A stretch of 37,511 nucleotides of DNA from Eggerthellaceae bacterium (GCA_017431165.1 JAFRLO010000015.1:1-37511), one strand, 5' to 3'. Counted from the first letter of the stretch, positions 9,184-18,416 are shown. Translations and numbers: made by a program. Notes: generated by a model not told the origin, from the sequence alone.

Positions 9184-10422
9184 TCATAGTACCACGCACG
9201 AACCTCGTTCGATACGAGCGCGTACCATGGAGCCCGTTGGAACCTTTCTGCTCACTTTGACTTCGTGATAACTCTCAGTAAGCCCGCGCCCAGCTCGTTC
9301 GACAACGACAAGTTCTTCGTTCCCGAAACGGCCATCTGCATCCAGCTCACGCAATTCATCCGAAAGGGCCCGCAAAACCGCACTGCGGATGCGCTTTGTC
9401 TCAGGATCGACCTGGTCGGGCCGAATGGCAGCGGGTGTACCCTTGCGGCGCGAATACGGGAATACGTGGATCTTCGAGAACCTGCACGCACGCGCAAGCT
9501 CGAGTGTTTGTGCAAAATCTTGATCCGTCTCTCCAGGAAAGCCGACGATGATGTCTGTTGATATCGAAATCTTAGGAACACGCGCATAGAGCCTGCCGAT
9601 AAGATCAAGATACCCATGCGCATCATAGGGACGCGCCATTTCGGAAAGAACTTTTGATGAGCCTGATTGAACCGGGATATGGAGATGACGGCAAACCCTA
9701 CCTTCAGATGATGCCAGAAGCTCGATGAACGCATCATCGATATCGCAGGGCTCGATACTCGATAACCGTAACCGCATCGCGGGAATTCCCCGCTCATCAA
9801 CCGCGTCGGTAGCCCTGAGAACCTCGGAGATAAGACCAGTAATACTCATGCCGCCATCACGATACGACCCCAGGTTGATACCGGCGAATACGAGCTCACG
9901 AACGCCTGCTTCCATGTAACTGCGAGCTTCGTTGATGACATCGAAAGAAGGCTTACTCCAAATCTTCCCACGCGCCGTATGCACGATGCAGTATGTGCAC
10001 GCATTAGCGCAGCCATCCTGAACCTTTATGCCGACACGAGTTCGGAAGCGCTTCCCCACGCGCAAAGCATCGCTTGCCGAAGAGGGTTTTGAAGGGAGTA
10101 TCTTCTCAATGTGCGATTCGAGATCGGGCTTCGATACGATGACGATCCTCGGATCGATTGCAGCGAGTTCATCTGAATCGATAGCTGCAGCGCATCCTGT
10201 GACGATGATTGTCGCTTCGTCATTGGAACGTAGGGCCTGACGAATCGCTTTACGTGTTTTCTTCTGAGCCTCTCCAGTTACCGTGCACGTATTGACAACG
10301 ATGATGTCAGCGTCTTCCTCTCTGTCAGCAATCCATTGGGAACGCTGGGCTAAAGCAAGTAGCGAGTCGGATTCAACACGATTAACCTTGCAACCGAGAT
10401 TGACTACGTAAAGGCCGCTCAT
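9184..10422 (-). CDS. mtaB: tRNA t6A37 methylthiotransferase MtaB
   Basis: A radical SAM methylthiotransferase making 2-methylthio-t6A at position 37 of ANN-decoding tRNAs. The N-terminal UPF0004 domain has NLGCKVN, NTCTVT and a third Cys in VTGCAA, which bind an auxiliary [4Fe-4S] cluster. The radical SAM motif is CANACTYC near residue 143. The C-terminal TRAM-like domain is short. The start ATG at 10422 shares one base with the rsmE stop. The order dnaJ-rsmE-mtaB is common in Gram-positive bacteria and groups RNA modification genes with heat shock genes. MtaB is favoured over MiaB by N-terminal sequence and by context. Confidence 0.92.
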   Translation of the reverse strand: MSGLYVVNLGCKVNRVESDSLLALAQRSQWIADREEDADIIVVNTCTVTGEAQKKTRKAIRQALRSNDEATIIVTGCAAAIDSDELAAIDPRIVIVSKPDLESHIEKILPSKPSSASDALRVGKRFRTRVGIKVQDGCANACTYCIVHTARGKIWSKPSFDVINEARSYMEAGVRELVFAGINLGSYRDGGMSITGLISEVLRATDAVDERGIPAMRLRLSSIEPCDIDDAFIELLASSEGRVCRHLHIPVQSGSSKVLSEMARPYDAHGYLDLIGRLYARVPKISISTDIIVGFPGETDQDFAQTLELARACRFSKIHVFPYSRRKGTPAAIRPDQVDPETKRIRSAVLRALSDELRELDADGRFGNEELVVVERAGRGLTESYHEVKVSRKVPTGSMVRARIERGSCVVL

Positions 10423-11210
10423 CAGCGTGTTCCGCCTAATTGGCCAAGTTCGTACAATGCGAGTGCCGGGGCAACGATGCCGGCGGTTTCAGTACGAAGG
10501 ATGCTCGAACCCAAGCTGATGACGTGGGATGCCTCATTAGACGAGCGCAGGATATCGATCTCTGTGGGCTCCAAACCTCCTTCTGGACCTACTACGATGA
10601 CCAGAGGTGATTCTTTCGTGAAACTAGAAGAATCCATATCAAGAAGTGCATTATGCAGCGTCTGGGTAAAGTCAGCTTCTTCCCAACAAATAAGCATGCT
10701 TCTTGCACGAACTGCCCATTCTGCAAGTTGGACAGTACCCATCACGGGAAGGATCTGCGGGATGCTTTGCTGACCTGACTGCATCGCCGCGCTTTTCAAA
10801 ATCGCCTGCCACCGCTCGCGTTTCGATTGCTCTTTCGAAGCAGCGATTTTCACAACGCATCGCTTCGATGCATAAGGAATAAACGCTGATACGCCAAGCT
10901 CTGTGGCATGACGGATGACAAGCTCGAATCTATCGGCTTTCGCAAGACCTTGTGCTAGAACGACATATGGACGTGCAGCTGCCGAATCGGAATGCGAGGC
11001 GATGCGCACAATAGGAAGCTTTCCTTCGAATCCTACGATAGCGCATTCGAAATAATCCCCATGCGCGTCGATTACCGCAATATGCTCCTCCTCCTTTAGT
11101 CTAAGCACGGAAATGTGCTTGGCATCGTCGTCTGCCAATCGGAGAACGAACGTCTCATCAGACTCATTAGAGAGGACTTGCTTCTCAAGGAAAAACCGCG
11201 CCAGAGACAC
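10422..11210 (-). CDS. rsmE: 16S rRNA m3U1498 methyltransferase RsmE
   Basis: RsmE methylates N3 of U1498 in 16S rRNA. It is a SPOUT enzyme with an N-terminal PUA-like domain (residues 1-75) and a knotted C-terminal SAM-binding domain. The motifs ATELGVSAFIPYASKRCV, VVGPEGGLEPTEID and LGSSILRTETA are typical of the family. Length (262) is slightly above the usual ~245. It starts eight bases after dnaJ ends, so the two are surely co-transcribed and probably under HrcA control. Confidence 0.94.
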   Translation of the reverse strand: MSLARFFLEKQVLSNESDETFVLRLADDDAKHISVLRLKEEEHIAVIDAHGDYFECAIVGFEGKLPIVRIASHSDSAAARPYVVLAQGLAKADRFELVIRHATELGVSAFIPYASKRCVVKIAASKEQSKRERWQAILKSAAMQSGQQSIPQILPVMGTVQLAEWAVRARSMLICWEEADFTQTLHNALLDMDSSSFTKESPLVIVVGPEGGLEPTEIDILRSSNEASHVISLGSSILRTETAGIVAPALALYELGQLGGTR

Positions 11211-11218
11211 ATAGACTC

Positions 11219-12337
11219 CTAAATGAAGACGTCGCGAAGCTTTTGGAGGGGCGAACGAGGTGCGGCGACCTCCTCGCCCATATCTTCAGCAAGCTGTTCA
11301 AGCAATTCGCGCTGATGCTTGGTTACCTTCTTCGGCACAAGAACGTTGACGTGCACAAGCATGTCGCCACGGCTCGATGAGCGAAGCTTCGGCATACCGT
11401 AGCCCCTAGTTTTGACGACCTGCTCGTTCTGACATCCTTCGGGAATGCGAACCTTCACTTTCTCGTCAGGCAAGATGCCGTCAACTTCGATCTCGGCACC
11501 CAAGGTTGCCTGGATAATCGAAATGTTGACGCGTGCATGCAGATGATCGCCGTCACGCTCGAAGAACTCATGTGGCAAAACACGGCATGTGACAATCAAG
11601 TCTCCCGAACGTGCACCGTTCATACCCGCTTCGCCAAAACCCGAAATGCGCAGTTGCTGTCCATCCCGAATACCCGCGGGAATATCCACCGAGACGCGTT
11701 GGCGATCAGGAACGCGACCTTGACCTTCGCACTCAGGGCACGGATTATCAATACTCGTGCCTGTGCCGTGACATGTTTGACACGTGCTCGCAGCCTGCAT
11801 GTCACCCAAGAAGGTATGCTGCACCGATATAACGCGACCGGTTCCGTTACAGGTCGGGCAGGTGACTTCCTTGCCACCTTCGCCAAGACCCGTACCATCG
11901 CAATCCGAACATGGTGCAAGCCTGTCGTATACGACCTCCTTCTTAACGCCCAACGCAGCCTCTTGGAGGGTAACGCGAATGCCGATGCCCATATCACGAC
12001 CATCACGACGTACGCCTGGGCTTGCAGCTGCACCACCGAAGAAGGAGCTGAAGATATCGCCCATGCCGCCGAACATGTCTTCGAAATCAACGTAACCGCC
12101 ATAGGGCGAGCTGCCAGCGGCACCGGGAATAGTACCGAAGCGATCATATTGCATGCGCTTGTTCGGGTCGGAGAGGACGTCATATGCCTCGTTTAGCTCC
12201 TTGAAACGCTCCTCGGCATCCGGAGCCTTATTCACATCGGGATGCAATTCGCGCGCTTTACGGCGGAAAGCTTTCTTTATCTCGTCGTCTGAAGCACCTT
12301 TCGTTACCCCGAGCACCTCGTACAGATCCTGCGCCAT
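11219..12337 (-). CDS. dnaJ: Chaperone DnaJ
   Basis: DnaJ delivers substrates to DnaK and stimulates its ATPase. The J domain (residues 1-70) has the HPD tripeptide in [12 protein letters not shown] short Gly/Phe region with [14 protein letters not shown] follows. The zinc-binding region has four CxxCxGxG repeats: [24 protein letters not shown] and CPECEGQG. The C-terminal substrate-binding domain is complete. Length (372) is normal. grpE and dnaK are not next to it, so the main DnaK operon must lie elsewhere. It follows hrcA by 80 bases, behind the CIRCE operator upstream of hrcA. Confidence 0.96.
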   Translation of the reverse strand: MAQDLYEVLGVTKGASDDEIKKAFRRKARELHPDVNKAPDAEERFKELNEAYDVLSDPNKRMQYDRFGTIPGAAGSSPYGGYVDFEDMFGGMGDIFSSFFGGAAASPGVRRDGRDMGIGIRVTLQEAALGVKKEVVYDRLAPCSDCDGTGLGEGGKEVTCPTCNGTGRVISVQHTFLGDMQAASTCQTCHGTGTSIDNPCPECEGQGRVPDRQRVSVDIPAGIRDGQQLRISGFGEAGMNGARSGDLIVTCRVLPHEFFERDGDHLHARVNISIIQATLGAEIEVDGILPDEKVKVRIPEGCQNEQVVKTRGYGMPKLRSSSRGDMLVHVNVLVPKKVTKHQRELLEQLAEDMGEEVAAPRSPLQKLRDVFI

Positions 12338-12365
12338 ACTATCGAATTCCTTCTTTCATCAAGCT

Positions 12366-12393
12366 CGCCTTATCGCAGCATCTCCGTAAGGCG
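12366..12393 (-). other. Hairpin between hrcA and dnaJ
   Basis: CGCCTTA and TAAGGCG make seven perfect pairs around a 14-base loop in the 80-base hrcA-dnaJ gap. No U-tract follows on the - strand, so it is not a standard terminator. It might stabilise or process the message to give different levels of HrcA and DnaJ; this is inference. Confidence 0.4.
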
Positions 12394-12417
12394 GGCAATC
12401 GGGTCATTTTTGAAATC

Positions 12418-13428
12418 CTATAATTCCTCAAGCACCGAGCTTGCCACGCGGACGGCGTTGATAACCTTCGAATAATCCATTCGTGTTGGGCCGATGACGG
12501 CGATGATACCTGCAGAAGGCCCACGACCGTATTGGCTTGCAACGACCGATGCACCCGAAAGACCTAAAGCGGCGTTCTCACGACCTATTCTCACAAGCGG
12601 ATCCTCGTCAGTGACAGCAACCTCATCGAACAGCTCCATGAGTATCGCATCATCCTCAAGCACCTGGATGATTGGCATGAAGGCCTGAGAGTTTGAAAAC
12701 TCCGGTTTGCTAAGCAAAGAAGCTAGGCCTATACGACGCGAGTGAGAGAGACCTGATTCGCGCAAGCAAGCCGAAACGCCATCGAGGATAGAACGGATAG
12801 AGGGATTCGAAAGTGCCGGAATCGTCGAAACAGCGAGATCGGATTCCGCCTCCTGGATTGTGCGACCCAAATACGTATCATTCAGGAAATTCTGGATGCG
12901 CGCCAAATCATCAGAATGGATAGGATCATCAAGGATGATGTGATGATTGAACACTTGCCCATCCTCGGTAACAAGGACGACGAGAGCATGATATGGCGTA
13001 AGCGACACCAACGAAATCTGCTTGATGGAAAGCGACAATACCGATGGCGCGACGACGATGCTCATGCAATCTGTCAGCCGTGCAAGTGCAACGGAAGTTT
13101 GCTTGACGAGGCTATCGATCTCGCTTGCGTACTGGCGCATCTGCTCGATCTCGGAAGCGAAGCTGTCTTGATCGATGGACGATTCCGTCTCCAACAGATG
13201 ATCGACGAATGCACGATATCCGAAATCTGTGGGAACGCGACCTGCGGATGTATGCGGCTGGGAGATATATCCGTCATCCTCCAAAACGGAAAGCTCGTTT
13301 CGAATCGTTGCGGAGCTCACGCCAAGCTGATAATTCTCGGTCAGAGTCCGAGAACCCACGGGAAGCGCACGAGCAACATATTCCTCTATAAGTGCTGCCA
13401 AAACACGCTGGCGCCTATCCGATAGCAC
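12418..13428 (-). CDS. hrcA: Heat-inducible transcription repressor HrcA
   Basis: HrcA represses chaperone genes by binding CIRCE and loses activity when GroEL is titrated by unfolded protein. The N-terminal winged helix has VGSRTLTENY, VSSATIRNEL and LEDDGYISQPHTSAGRVPTDFGYR, all classic for the family. The rest is the GAF-like and inserted dimerisation domains, ending with ITVIGPTRMDY-like IAVIGPTRMDYSKVI. Length (336) is normal. The GTG start at 13428 is supported by AAGGAGG six bases upstream; a nearby ATG at 13433 is in another frame. The gene is autoregulated, as a CIRCE lies in its own leader. Confidence 0.95.
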   Translation of the reverse strand: MLSDRRQRVLAALIEEYVARALPVGSRTLTENYQLGVSSATIRNELSVLEDDGYISQPHTSAGRVPTDFGYRAFVDHLLETESSIDQDSFASEIEQMRQYASEIDSLVKQTSVALARLTDCMSIVVAPSVLSLSIKQISLVSLTPYHALVVLVTEDGQVFNHHIILDDPIHSDDLARIQNFLNDTYLGRTIQEAESDLAVSTIPALSNPSIRSILDGVSACLRESGLSHSRRIGLASLLSKPEFSNSQAFMPIIQVLEDDAILMELFDEVAVTDEDPLVRIGRENAALGLSGASVVASQYGRGPSAGIIAVIGPTRMDYSKVINAVRVASSVLEEL

Positions 13429-13474
13429 GTCATGCCTCCTTCTTGCAAAACGATACTAAAATGCCGCGACCATT

Positions 13475-13501
13475 TTAGCAGCCTCGAAGCACGAGTGCTA
13501 A
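13475..13501 (-). promoter_or_regulatory. CIRCE operator for HrcA
   Basis: The + strand reads TTAGCAGCC, nine bases, GAGTGCTAA, against the consensus TTAGCACTC-N9-GAGTGCTAA. The right half is perfect and the left half matches seven of nine. It lies about 30 bases after the -10 box and 46 bases before the hrcA start. HrcA bound here would block hrcA-dnaJ-rsmE and downstream transcription. Confidence 0.88.
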
Positions 13502-13531
13502 ACAAGTACCATTTCTCTACGCAAGCGGCAC

Positions 13532-13559
13532 ATTATATAAATATGGATTTCGGGGAAAA
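13532..13559 (-). promoter_or_regulatory. Probable promoter of the hrcA-dnaJ operon
   Basis: A perfect TATAAT -10 box (complement of 13532-13537) has TTTTCC as a weak -35, sixteen bases away. The CIRCE follows within the early transcribed region, the standard HrcA arrangement. The -35 lies next to the end of hemW. Confidence 0.6.
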
Positions 13560-13563
13560 GGCA

Positions 13564-14673
13564 TCAGGGGGCAAGGTCGTAAATACGCCCATAAAGCTCA
13601 TTACCGCACAGCCAGCCCTTATGCGTAGGACGGTATCTCCCCTCTTCGAAGACGATAAGGCCGTCTGCGCACAATTCATCCAAGGTAGCCTGCAATGCGG
13701 GAAGAAAGACTGAGGCATTTGCGATGTCCTCGACTGATACTCCCTTTGCCAATCGCATGCCAAGCATTATGTCTTCGGCGACCATTTGGCTCTTGTTCAG
13801 ATCATCAAGCACAATGCCGTCTCGAATACGTCCACGACGCTCACTGTTTTGAGTCATGGTAGTTGCAGAACGCCCTAAGCCAAGATACGGAACACCGGTC
13901 CAATACGCCACGTTATGCGCACTCTCGTATCCGGGAAGCGCGTAGTTAGCGACCTCGTAACGCGAAAAACCCGCTTGAACAAGGATGCTCTCAGCGCGTT
14001 CCATATGCAGAGCCTGTTCATCTTCATCGGGTTCGGGGAATTCGCCAGCCAATACCATGTTATTCAAAAGCGTATGCGGCTCGATGGTAAGAGGATACAT
14101 GCTCACATGTTTGACTCCGCAAGATGCTGCCTTCACTAGGCTATCCTCCAGCGAGGCGATGCTTTGACCGGGAATGCCGCACATCAGATCTATGCTGACA
14201 TTCTCGAAACGCTGCTGCGCACACTCAATCGCTCTTTTCGCTTCGGATGAAGAATGAGCTCTGCCCAAGATCTTGAGCACCTCGTCATCGAAGCTCTGTA
14301 CGCCAATAGATAAACGGTTAACACCGAGTGCCCAGATATCTTTGATGATGCATTCATTGATGCTCTCCGGGTTCGCCTCCATAGTGAACTCGCGCACGTT
14401 CTCCAAACGGACGGAAACGGAGATCATATACAGAAGCTTCGTAAGCCGCGAACTGCCGATGAAGCTCGGTGTCCCGCCGCCAATATAGATAGTCTCAATT
14501 TGCGCTAGCTCCCCCTCGTTCGCATTGCGGCGAATCTGGACGCATAGACCATCGATGTACTCGTCGATGGCAGGGTTATCTTGCGGGATTGCCGATGAAT
14601 CGAAATCGCAGTAGAAGCAACGTCTAACGCAAAATGGGATATGCAGATACAAAGCCTTATAGGGATCGTGCAT
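13564..14673 (-). CDS. hemW: HemW-type radical SAM protein (heme chaperone)
   Basis: HemW resembles oxygen-independent coproporphyrinogen oxidase but acts as a heme-binding chaperone in the species studied. The radical SAM motif CVRRCFYC follows YLHIPF near residue 12. YIGGGTPS, the EANPES motif and GVQSFDDEVLKILGR are all present. Length with ATG 14673 is 369, normal for HemW and shorter than HemN. This start has GAGGAGGAA in front and overlaps the end of dusB by 17 bases; a longer reading into dusB adds 74 unrelated residues and is rejected. The position before hrcA is conserved in Gram-positive genomes. Confidence 0.92.
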   Translation of the reverse strand: MHDPYKALYLHIPFCVRRCFYCDFDSSAIPQDNPAIDEYIDGLCVQIRRNANEGELAQIETIYIGGGTPSFIGSSRLTKLLYMISVSVRLENVREFTMEANPESINECIIKDIWALGVNRLSIGVQSFDDEVLKILGRAHSSSEAKRAIECAQQRFENVSIDLMCGIPGQSIASLEDSLVKAASCGVKHVSMYPLTIEPHTLLNNMVLAGEFPEPDEDEQALHMERAESILVQAGFSRYEVANYALPGYESAHNVAYWTGVPYLGLGRSATTMTQNSERRGRIRDGIVLDDLNKSQMVAEDIMLGMRLAKGVSVEDIANASVFLPALQATLDELCADGLIVFEEGRYRPTHKGWLCGNELYGRIYDLAP

Positions 14674-15631
14674 CGATTTCCTCCTCAAGCTTTCCGAAGA
14701 CCTTGTCGAAATCCTCGACTGTATCGCATTCATCGAGTTCGCGACGCACAGCCGAAGCACCGGGAAGGCCAGCCATATACCACATGGCATGCTTGCGCAT
14801 GCGCACGATGTGCGTCCCTTCGCGCGCTGCGAGAAGATGCGCATGGCGACGCGCCATGGCAACCCGCTCTTTGGCGCTCGGTGGCTCAGGTACATCCTCG
14901 CCGCTCAATGCCGCTTTGATTTGGGTGAAAACCCAGGGATTTCCACGTGCTGCGCGTGCGACCATAACGGCATCGCACGATGTCTGCTCGATCATAGATA
15001 ACGCATCGTGAGCGCTTTTGATATCTCCATTCCCGATAACGGGTATCTCAAGCGCTTCCTTGACTCGCTCGATGCATCCCCAGTCTGCGATCCCGTGATA
15101 CATCTGAGCAGCATATCGGCCATGCACGGCACAAGCGCTTGCGCCAGCCTCCTGCATCCTCAGACCAAAATCGACCGCGCTTTCCTGACCTTGAACTACT
15201 CCACGGCGAAATTTTACAGTCACAGGATGCGTTATGGCTCGCGAGACGGATTTCACGATATCGAAAGCAGTATCGGGGTCTTTCATCAAAGCGGATCCCT
15301 CACCCTTTTTGATAATCTTCCGAACAGGACAACCCATGTTGATATCGATATACGCAAGATGATCCGACAGCTCTTCCTCTACACGTGCAGCCTCTCGAGC
15401 GAGCACCTCAGGATCATGCCCGAAAAGCTGAACCGCAACGCGCGTCTCGTTGGGTGCCAAATCGAGCAATCGGAAGGTACGCTCGTTGTCATAGGCCAGC
15501 CCTTGCGCGGAAATCATCTCGGTGTAAGTGAGATCAGCACCCGCTTCAAGGCACAGAAAACGAAACACCTCATCTCCCACACCTGCCATGGGACCTAGGA
15601 TGACTTGATGGTTTCTAAAGAAATCGTACAC
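14657..15631 (-). CDS. dusB: tRNA-dihydrouridine synthase, DusB-like
   Basis: An FMN enzyme that reduces specific uridines in the tRNA D-loop. LGPMAGVGD opens the TIM barrel, with DINMGCPVRKIIKKGEGSALM carrying the catalytic Cys region. The pieces VTVKFRRG, VHGRYAAQMYHG and IGNGDIKS bind FMN and substrate. The length of 324 is normal. The GTG start at 15631 follows the lepA stop with no gap, so translation is probably coupled. It is listed as DusB by overall sequence; the exact target uridine cannot be told from the sequence. Confidence 0.9.
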   Translation of the reverse strand: MYDFFRNHQVILGPMAGVGDEVFRFLCLEAGADLTYTEMISAQGLAYDNERTFRLLDLAPNETRVAVQLFGHDPEVLAREAARVEEELSDHLAYIDINMGCPVRKIIKKGEGSALMKDPDTAFDIVKSVSRAITHPVTVKFRRGVVQGQESAVDFGLRMQEAGASACAVHGRYAAQMYHGIADWGCIERVKEALEIPVIGNGDIKSAHDALSMIEQTSCDAVMVARAARGNPWVFTQIKAALSGEDVPEPPSAKERVAMARRHAHLLAAREGTHIVRMRKHAMWYMAGLPGASAVRRELDECDTVEDFDKVFGKLEEEIDARSL

Positions 15632-17437
15632 TTAGCCGTCGACCTTCAAAAGGGCCATGAATGCTTCTTGGGGAACCTCGACATTGCCAATAGCTTTCAT
15701 GCGCTTTTTGCCTTCACGCTGTTTCTCGAGAAGCTTACGTTTGCGGCTTATATCACCGCCATAGCATTTTGCTAAAACGTCCTTGCGCTTCGCCTTCACT
15801 GTAGTTCGGGCTAGCACGCGGTTACCAATGGCCGCCTGGATGGGTACCTCGAATAACTGCCGAGGAATAATCTCCTTTAACTTTATGGCTAGCTGATTAC
15901 CACGCTCGTACGCCTTGTCTTTATGCACGATGAACGACAAGGCATCAACAGGTTTGCCAGAGAGAAGAATGTCGAGCTTCACAAGATCGGCGTACCTGTA
16001 CTCGTTGAACTCGTAGTCGAGGCTTGCGTATCCCTTCGTCGATGACTTAAGCCTATCGAAATAATCCATGATGAGTTCTGAAAGCGGGATGTCCCACTGC
16101 ATTTCAACTGTTGTCGGAGATAGATAGTTCATCCCCACGAACGAACCACGGCGAGCGATGGTTAGGTCCATGACGGCACCTACGTAATCTGGCGGAACGA
16201 GGATCTTCGCCTTTAGATACGGTTCCTCGATATGATCGATTTCCGCCGGATCGGGCATCTCCTGGGGAGAGTGAACGGAAACCATCGTACCGTTGCGCTT
16301 GAAGATGTGATACTCAACCGAAGGAGCAGTAGCAAGAAGGTCGAGATTGAATTCGCGCTCCAAACGTTCCTTGATGACTTCCATATGAAGCAAGCCCAAG
16401 AATCCGACACGGAAACCAAAACCAAGCGCATGTGATTTCTCTGGCTCCCATATAAGCGCAGGATCGTTAAGCGAAAGCTTCTCAAGCGCCTCCTTGAGAG
16501 GCTCGTACTGATCGCCATCAATTGGGAACAGGCCCGTAAACACCATGGGCTTGACCTCTCGGTATCCTGGCAATGGTTCGACATTCGCCGCATCGGCAGA
16601 TGTGATGGTGTCACCGACTTTTACTTGGCTAACGTCTTTAAGTCCGGTAACGAGATATCCAACCTCGCCTACACCAAGCTCGCTCGATGGCACTTCGCTA
16701 GGACGGCGCGTACCTACATCTTCCACCAAAGCAACCGTACCCGTGGCAAGCATGCGGATGCGCTCGCCCTTGTGAATCGAACCGTCGACGATACGTATCA
16801 GTGCGACAACACCGCGATACGGGTCGAAATACGAATCGAAAATCAAGGCTTTAAGCGGACCGTCTGCATTCCCTTCAGGAGCGGGAATCGCGTAAACGAT
16901 CGACTCTAAGAGCTCATGGATTCCCTCGCCCGTCTTACCCGAAGCGAGAACGGCGTCATCAGCCGGAAGCGCTAGCGCCTCTTCGATGTCCTCTCGCGTC
17001 CGCTCAGGATCGGAAGCAGGAAGGTCAATCTTGTTAATAAGCGGTATGACTTCAAGGTTCGCGTTCATAGCTAGCATGGCGTTAGCAACAGTCTGCGCCT
17101 CGACTCCCTGTGTTGAGTCAACGACAAGGACCGCTCCCTCGCATGCAGCGAGACTGCGTGAAACCTCGTAGGTGAAGTCAACATGACCAGGTGTGTCGAT
17201 TAAGTTGAAGCAGTAGGTCTCACCGTCATCAGCCGTGTAATCAACGCGAACAGCCTGACTTTTAATGGTGATACCGCGTTCACGTTCGATGTCCATCGAG
17301 TCGAGCAATTGCTCCTTCATGTCTCGAGCGGCAACGGTACCGGTAAGTTCGAGGATTCGATCGGAAATAGTCGACTTCCCATGATCGATATGGGCGATGA
17401 TGGAAAAATTCCTAATATGTTCACGATCGATGTTCAT
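15632..17437 (-). CDS. lepA: Elongation factor 4 (LepA)
   Basis: LepA/EF4 is a ribosome-associated GTPase implicated in back-translocation and 30S biogenesis. G motifs are [17 protein letters not shown] and NKIDLPASD. The protein then has domain II, the EF-G-like domains III and V, and the LepA-specific C-terminal domain with [36 protein letters not shown]. Length 601 is normal. It starts 194 bases after rpsT, behind the rpsT terminator, so it should have its own promoter, which I could not place with confidence. It leads the lepA-dusB-hemW group. Confidence 0.96.
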   Translation of the reverse strand: MNIDREHIRNFSIIAHIDHGKSTISDRILELTGTVAARDMKEQLLDSMDIERERGITIKSQAVRVDYTADDGETYCFNLIDTPGHVDFTYEVSRSLAACEGAVLVVDSTQGVEAQTVANAMLAMNANLEVIPLINKIDLPASDPERTREDIEEALALPADDAVLASGKTGEGIHELLESIVYAIPAPEGNADGPLKALIFDSYFDPYRGVVALIRIVDGSIHKGERIRMLATGTVALVEDVGTRRPSEVPSSELGVGEVGYLVTGLKDVSQVKVGDTITSADAANVEPLPGYREVKPMVFTGLFPIDGDQYEPLKEALEKLSLNDPALIWEPEKSHALGFGFRVGFLGLLHMEVIKERLEREFNLDLLATAPSVEYHIFKRNGTMVSVHSPQEMPDPAEIDHIEEPYLKAKILVPPDYVGAVMDLTIARRGSFVGMNYLSPTTVEMQWDIPLSELIMDYFDRLKSSTKGYASLDYEFNEYRYADLVKLDILLSGKPVDALSFIVHKDKAYERGNQLAIKLKEIIPRQLFEVPIQAAIGNRVLARTTVKAKRKDVLAKCYGGDISRKRKLLEKQREGKKRMKAIGNVEVPQEAFMALLKVDG

Positions 17438-17520
17438 ACCGTAAAACTCGTATCGACCTTTCTTTTAAACCAATGAAGCACGTCCAAGTCATTGTAACGC
17501 GCTTCGCGCCATGCATACGG

Positions 17521-17545
17521 AAAAAGGCTCCGTAAAGGAGCCTTT
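17521..17545 (-). terminator. Intrinsic terminator after rpsT
   Basis: On the - strand AAAGGCTCC and GGAGCCTTT form nine perfect pairs around a TTTAC loop, with the stem running into a five-T tract. It lies about 87 bases after the rpsT stop and before lepA. Confidence 0.85.
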
Positions 17546-17631
17546 CACCGTCTTGACATGCGGACAGACCCGCTGGTGTTTTTCGTAGGTGCGAGTATAG
17601 CACACCCTACGCTATGCGCAAAGAAGCGAGT

Positions 17632-18123
17632 TTACTCAGCAGCTTCCTCTTCAGCAGCAGCCTTGGCAGCCTCAGCGGCTTCCCTAGCCTTACGCTTAGC
17701 AGCGGCAGCCTCGTCCTTCAAGGTCTTCGCACGATTAATAGCCTTCTGCTCGCTCTTCGCGGCCATAGCCTGCTTGCGGGCGGCACGTGCGTCAGCCTTC
17801 TTCGTACCCTTCTTCGGCTCCTTCTTCGGGGCGGGAACATATGCTTCGCGAATCTCGTCAGTAACGACGGTATTCGCAAGCTTCATGATACCGCTCTTGC
17901 GATTCGCAGCCTGGTTCTTATGGATAACGCCCTTGGATGCTGCACGGTCTAAAAGACGGCATGCCTTCAATGCTGCCGCATATGCCTCTGCGCCGTTCTC
18001 GGCAGCAACGGCGTCCTTGACGCGACGAGTTGCGGTCTTCAGCTCGGACTTAACCATGCGGTTGCGCATACGGGACTTCTCGTTGGTGATGTTGCGCTTC
18101 TTTTGGCTCTTGATGTTCGCCAT
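17632..18123 (-). CDS. rpsT: 30S ribosomal protein S20 with a long C-terminal tail
   Basis: S20 binds 16S rRNA early in 30S assembly. Residues 1-88 are a complete S20 ([42 protein letters not shown]). S20 normally ends there, but this protein goes on for about 75 residues rich in Lys, Ala, Arg and Glu. The tail has [19 protein letters not shown] and then a predicted charged helix of repeated Ala-Lys/Glu units. There is no stop, frameshift or domain boundary to suggest an annotation error. ATG 18123 has GGAGGA in front. The tail may bind extra rRNA or other factors. A long leader with an attenuator-like hairpin precedes it. Confidence 0.95.
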   Translation of the reverse strand: MANIKSQKKRNITNEKSRMRNRMVKSELKTATRRVKDAVAAENGAEAYAAALKACRLLDRAASKGVIHKNQAANRKSGIMKLANTVVTDEIREAYVPAPKKEPKKGTKKADARAARKQAMAAKSEQKAINRAKTLKDEAAAAKRKAREAAEAAKAAAEEEAAE

Positions 18124-18176
18124 GTTCTTTCCTCCAAATCAAAATATCGGACTGTTTGTTTGTTTCAACGATACAT

Positions 18177-18205
18177 AAGAAAAGGCGCCTTCTGTGTGGC
18201 GCCTT
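18177..18205 (-). terminator. Terminator or attenuator 54 bases before rpsT
   Basis: On the - strand AAGGCGCC and GGCGCCTT form an eight-pair stem with an eight-base loop, followed by TTTTCTT. Because a promoter-like site lies upstream at 18383-18412, it can be either the end of a holA transcript or a small RNA, or an attenuator inside the rpsT leader. Confidence 0.75.
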
Positions 18206-18382
18206 ACAGGACAGTTGAACAAGCGAAAAGTGCACAGCATGCAAGCATGCGAAGCTATGCGCTTGAGCAAGGCGGGATTTTCCTGCTCGAACCTTTCGGT
18301 TGTCCAGCTGATGCCCCCAATAAAGCAGCCACGTCTGCGGGCGGAAATAATTCCGAATGCATCGCTGAGTCAGCGATTGGAG
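18206..18382 (-). ncRNA. Structured rpsT leader or small RNA
   Basis: The region between holA and rpsT has no gene but several hairpins in a row. These are ATCGCT/AGCGAT at 18361-18377, CGGAA/TTCCG at 18342-18355, AACC/GGTT closing a GAAA tetraloop near 18293-18304, and GCATGC/GCATGC near 18238-18250. A GAGCA stem with CGGGATTTTCC in its loop lies at about 18264-18291. It begins with a promoter and ends in the terminator hairpin. It could be a ~200-base small RNA or the attenuated leader of rpsT. No known RNA family was recognised; SRP RNA and tRNA were considered and do not fit. Confidence 0.45.
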
Positions 18383-18412
18383 ATTGTAGCAGATATCATC
18401 GACGCTGGGCAA
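18383..18412 (-). promoter_or_regulatory. Probable promoter upstream of rpsT
   Basis: A TTGCCC -35 and a TACAAT -10 on the - strand are separated by 18 bases, just past the end of holA. Transcription would begin near 18376, giving a leader of about 250 bases before rpsT. Confidence 0.5.
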
Positions 18413-18416
18413 ACAA

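Noticed and set aside
13564..14895. HemW with an extra 74-residue N-terminus
   Set aside because: The extension overlaps dusB in another frame and lacks homology; ATG 14673 has an excellent ribosome-binding site.
18260..18345. Possible tRNA or SRP RNA before rpsT
   Set aside because: A T-loop-like GGTTCGAG is present on the - strand, but no acceptor stem, D-arm or anticodon arm folds around it; the SRP GGAAGGAAGC loop is absent.
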